Shown: positions 62,955-64,000 of the stretch, piece after piece
Numbering within the stretch: position 1 is the stretch's first letter
Layout of the letters: the number at the start of each line of letters is the position of its first letter
Source of the DNA: an uncultured Clostridia bacterium
Lineage (GTDB): Bacteria > Bacillota > Clostridia > TANB77 > CAG-508
DNA: 64,000 nt
Assembly (NCBI GenBank): GCA_934162535.1
Contig: CAKPJC010000001.1
Span: forward strand, 67,206-131,205
Reading direction: 5' to 3'
The notes under the pieces: model-generated
The model's input: the letters and a program-made list of their open reading frames with translations, nothing else
What the model was told of the DNA's origin: nothing
Databases searched by the model: none
Translations under genes and position numbers: made by a program

Positions 62955-63155
62955 ATGGCAACGAAGAGCTTTTTAAAAAATATAGTAATAAAAAATAAAA
63001 AATCAGCAATGTCTTTTCTTTGTGCACTTGAAAATGCAGAAGGAAAAAGTAAGAAGAAAGTTGCTTTTGATACAGCAGTGGAAACTGTCAAAGATGATGA
63101 AACAATAAAAAAAATATTTAAAAAGCTATACTCAGAGAATTTGAATGCATATTAA
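62955..63155 (+). CDS. Small protein of the antitoxin-like IKNKKSA family
   Basis: 66 residues, MATKSFLKNIVIKNKKSAMS then LCALENAEGKSKKKV. AGGAG lies 9 nt before ATG 62955. In gut Firmicutes I recall proteins of this shape as the first gene of a pair with a GNAT acetyltransferase, like an antitoxin; here a GNAT frame follows and overlaps the 3' end. Its last residues (KKLYSENLNAY) do not look like the family end, hinting at a deletion. Confidence 0.6.
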   Translation: MATKSFLKNIVIKNKKSAMSFLCALENAEGKSKKKVAFDTAVETVKDDETIKKIFKKLYSENLNAY

Positions 63156-63673
63156 ATAAGGATGTTGAATATTTCATAAAAGAAAAAGCTATAGAATTTG
63201 CAAAGCAAGATATTGCAGAAACTTTTATAGTAACCAGCTCATATAAAAAAGAAGAAGTCGTTGTGGGATATTTTTCATTTGCAACTAAAGTAGTAAAAAT
63301 GAAAAGAAATACTCTTGCTGGGAAGAAAAAGAAGAGATTTTGTAAGTTTGCCGAGTATGATGAAGATAATCATTGCTTTTTTATATCATTACCTTTGATA
63401 GGTCAATTGGGTAAAAATTTTCAAAATGGATATAATAAATTAATAACTGGAGATGCATTATTAAAGTTAGCTTGCAATAAAATGAAAGAAGCACAAGAAA
63501 TATTAGGTGGAAGATTCATATTTTTGGAATGTGAGGACAAACCCAAATTAAAAGAATTTTATGAAAGCAATGGATTTGTATGTTTTGGAAAAAGAAATTT
63601 AGAAAAAGATGAACGCGATAAAAATTCAGGAAACTATTTATTACAAATGTTATGCGATTTAAGTAATTATTAG
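63128..63673 (+). CDS. GNAT-family acetyltransferase without a canonical start
   Basis: The frame opens after a stop at 63119 and codes EFECILNKDVEYFIKEKA, EVVVGYFSFATKVV, and near the C-terminus RFIFLECEDKPKLKEFYESNGF, the acetyl-CoA-binding part of GNAT proteins. No ATG, GTG or TTG is in frame before 63263; that GTG would cut off about 45 conserved residues. ATA at 63128 is the first plausible non-standard start and has no binding site. Either translation depends on a shift from the overlapping upstream gene (frame -1), or a deletion fused the two and inactivated it. Confidence 0.6.
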   Translation: MLREFECILNKDVEYFIKEKAIEFAKQDIAETFIVTSSYKKEEVVVGYFSFATKVVKMKRNTLAGKKKKRFCKFAEYDEDNHCFFISLPLIGQLGKNFQNGYNKLITGDALLKLACNKMKEAQEILGGRFIFLECEDKPKLKEFYESNGFVCFGKRNLEKDERDKNSGNYLLQMLCDLSNY

Positions 63674-63707
63674 AATATACATCTAAAGAGAACTAAAAAC
63701 TAGTTCT

Positions 63708-63852
63708 TTTTTTATATACTAGGAAAGTAATACTTTCCTAGTATATAAAAAGCTACAATCGCTAGCTCTTTGAGATTTTCTCCTTTTAGTCGAAAACTCA
63801 AATCGGGCGAGAACAAATCAAAGAAAAATTGAAAATTTTTCTTATTTGTTCT
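63708..63852 (+). repeat. 145-bp dispersed structured element, copy 2
   Basis: Second copy of the element at 31569-31713, same orientation, one mismatch. It lies after the GNAT frame and 131 bp before the next start codon. Confidence 0.9.
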
Positions 63853-63897
63853 TTTAAAAAAATATGAAAAAAAATCAAAAAATGGTGTAAAATGTCA

Positions 63898-63926
63898 TTG
63901 AAAATAAAAAAATGTTGTGGTAAAAT
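63898..63926 (+). promoter_or_regulatory. Promoter before the last gene
   Basis: TTGAAA at 63898-63903, 17-bp spacer, TAAAAT at 63921-63926. Confidence 0.6.
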
Positions 63927-63982
63927 ATACTTGATAAATAATAGAAAAAAATAAAAAATAGATACAAAGGAGCTAGAAAAAA

Positions 63983-64000
63983 ATGATAGGAAAAACACTT
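63983..64000 (+). CDS. Start of a gene cut by the window end
   Basis: ATG at 63983 after AAAGGAG codes MIGKTL up to the last base. Too short to identify. Confidence 0.5.

Noticed and set aside
63983..64000. Naming the last gene as a PASTA-type Ser/Thr kinase from MIGKTL
   Set aside because: Six codons cannot support an identification.

Overview
The window is AT-rich DNA from an anaerobic, spore-forming Firmicute, most likely an uncultured gut-type Clostridia member. Support comes from the spoVAC-spoVAD-spoVAE operon, a yaaL-bofA pair, a clostridial activase/dehydratase giant protein, strong AGGAGG ribosome binding sites, and TTGACA-17-TATAAT promoters throughout. All gene calls come from reading the sequence; no database search was made.

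Layout. 1-2.3 kb: a GH57 branching-type enzyme (cut by the window edge) and a DUF4912 protein, both on the minus strand. 2.4-3.8 kb: infC-rpmI-rplT behind an L20-type attenuator leader, with infC probably starting at an ATA codon. 3.8-5.7 kb: spoVA operon (minus). 5.8-15.1 kb: a complete type IV pilus operon (PilM/N fusion, PilO, PilP-like, pilin, PilD, minor pilin, PilB, PilT, PilC). 15.3-18.5 kb: ROK kinase, mtaB, a small unknown gene and two tRNAs. 19-30 kb: an island with different codon texture, bounded by a serine recombinase remnant on the left and dinD plus gene debris on the right. It carries acyltransferase, acyl-activating enzyme, B12 radical SAM, CDP-alcohol phosphotransferase, PEP mutase, phosphonopyruvate decarboxylase and a cytidylyltransferase-alcohol dehydrogenase fusion, which together read as a phosphonolipid pathway. 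30-38.5 kb: M23 peptidase, RNase J, gltX, DUF951, engB, serS, DUF1653, yaaL, bofA. 38.6-45.9 kb: small and decayed genes, MazG-like, U32 peptidase, a surface protein, tRNA-Thr, an Rpn remnant and a strikingly GC-rich foreign gene. 46-64 kb: murC, the 1441-residue activase, PF06541 membrane protein, mutS2, a DUF4143 ATPase, an ABC exporter, thioredoxin with a ferredoxin-thioredoxin-reductase-like partner, a dicarboxylate symporter, and a small-protein/GNAT pair.

The most unusual signal is a shared frameshift. Four conserved-protein reading frames (mtaB once, the serine recombinase twice, DUF951 once) are broken by exactly one extra base, and in all four the in-frame codon at the break is CGG. 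Skipping the C and reading GGT or GGA as glycine restores the conserved protein each time. Reading every other native gene here by eye, I found no ordinary in-frame CGG codon. The only in-frame CGGs read as arginine are in two small genes with foreign base composition (38669-38935 and 45475-45795). This suggests that CGG is unassigned or starved in this lineage and acts as a +1 frameshift signal, in effect CGGN read as glycine.

A second theme is non-standard starts: infC (ATA), plsC (TTG), a possible CTG in the Rpn remnant, and a GNAT frame with no canonical start. A 145-bp structured element occurs twice (31569-31713 and 63708-63852), each time upstream of a gene in the same orientation.
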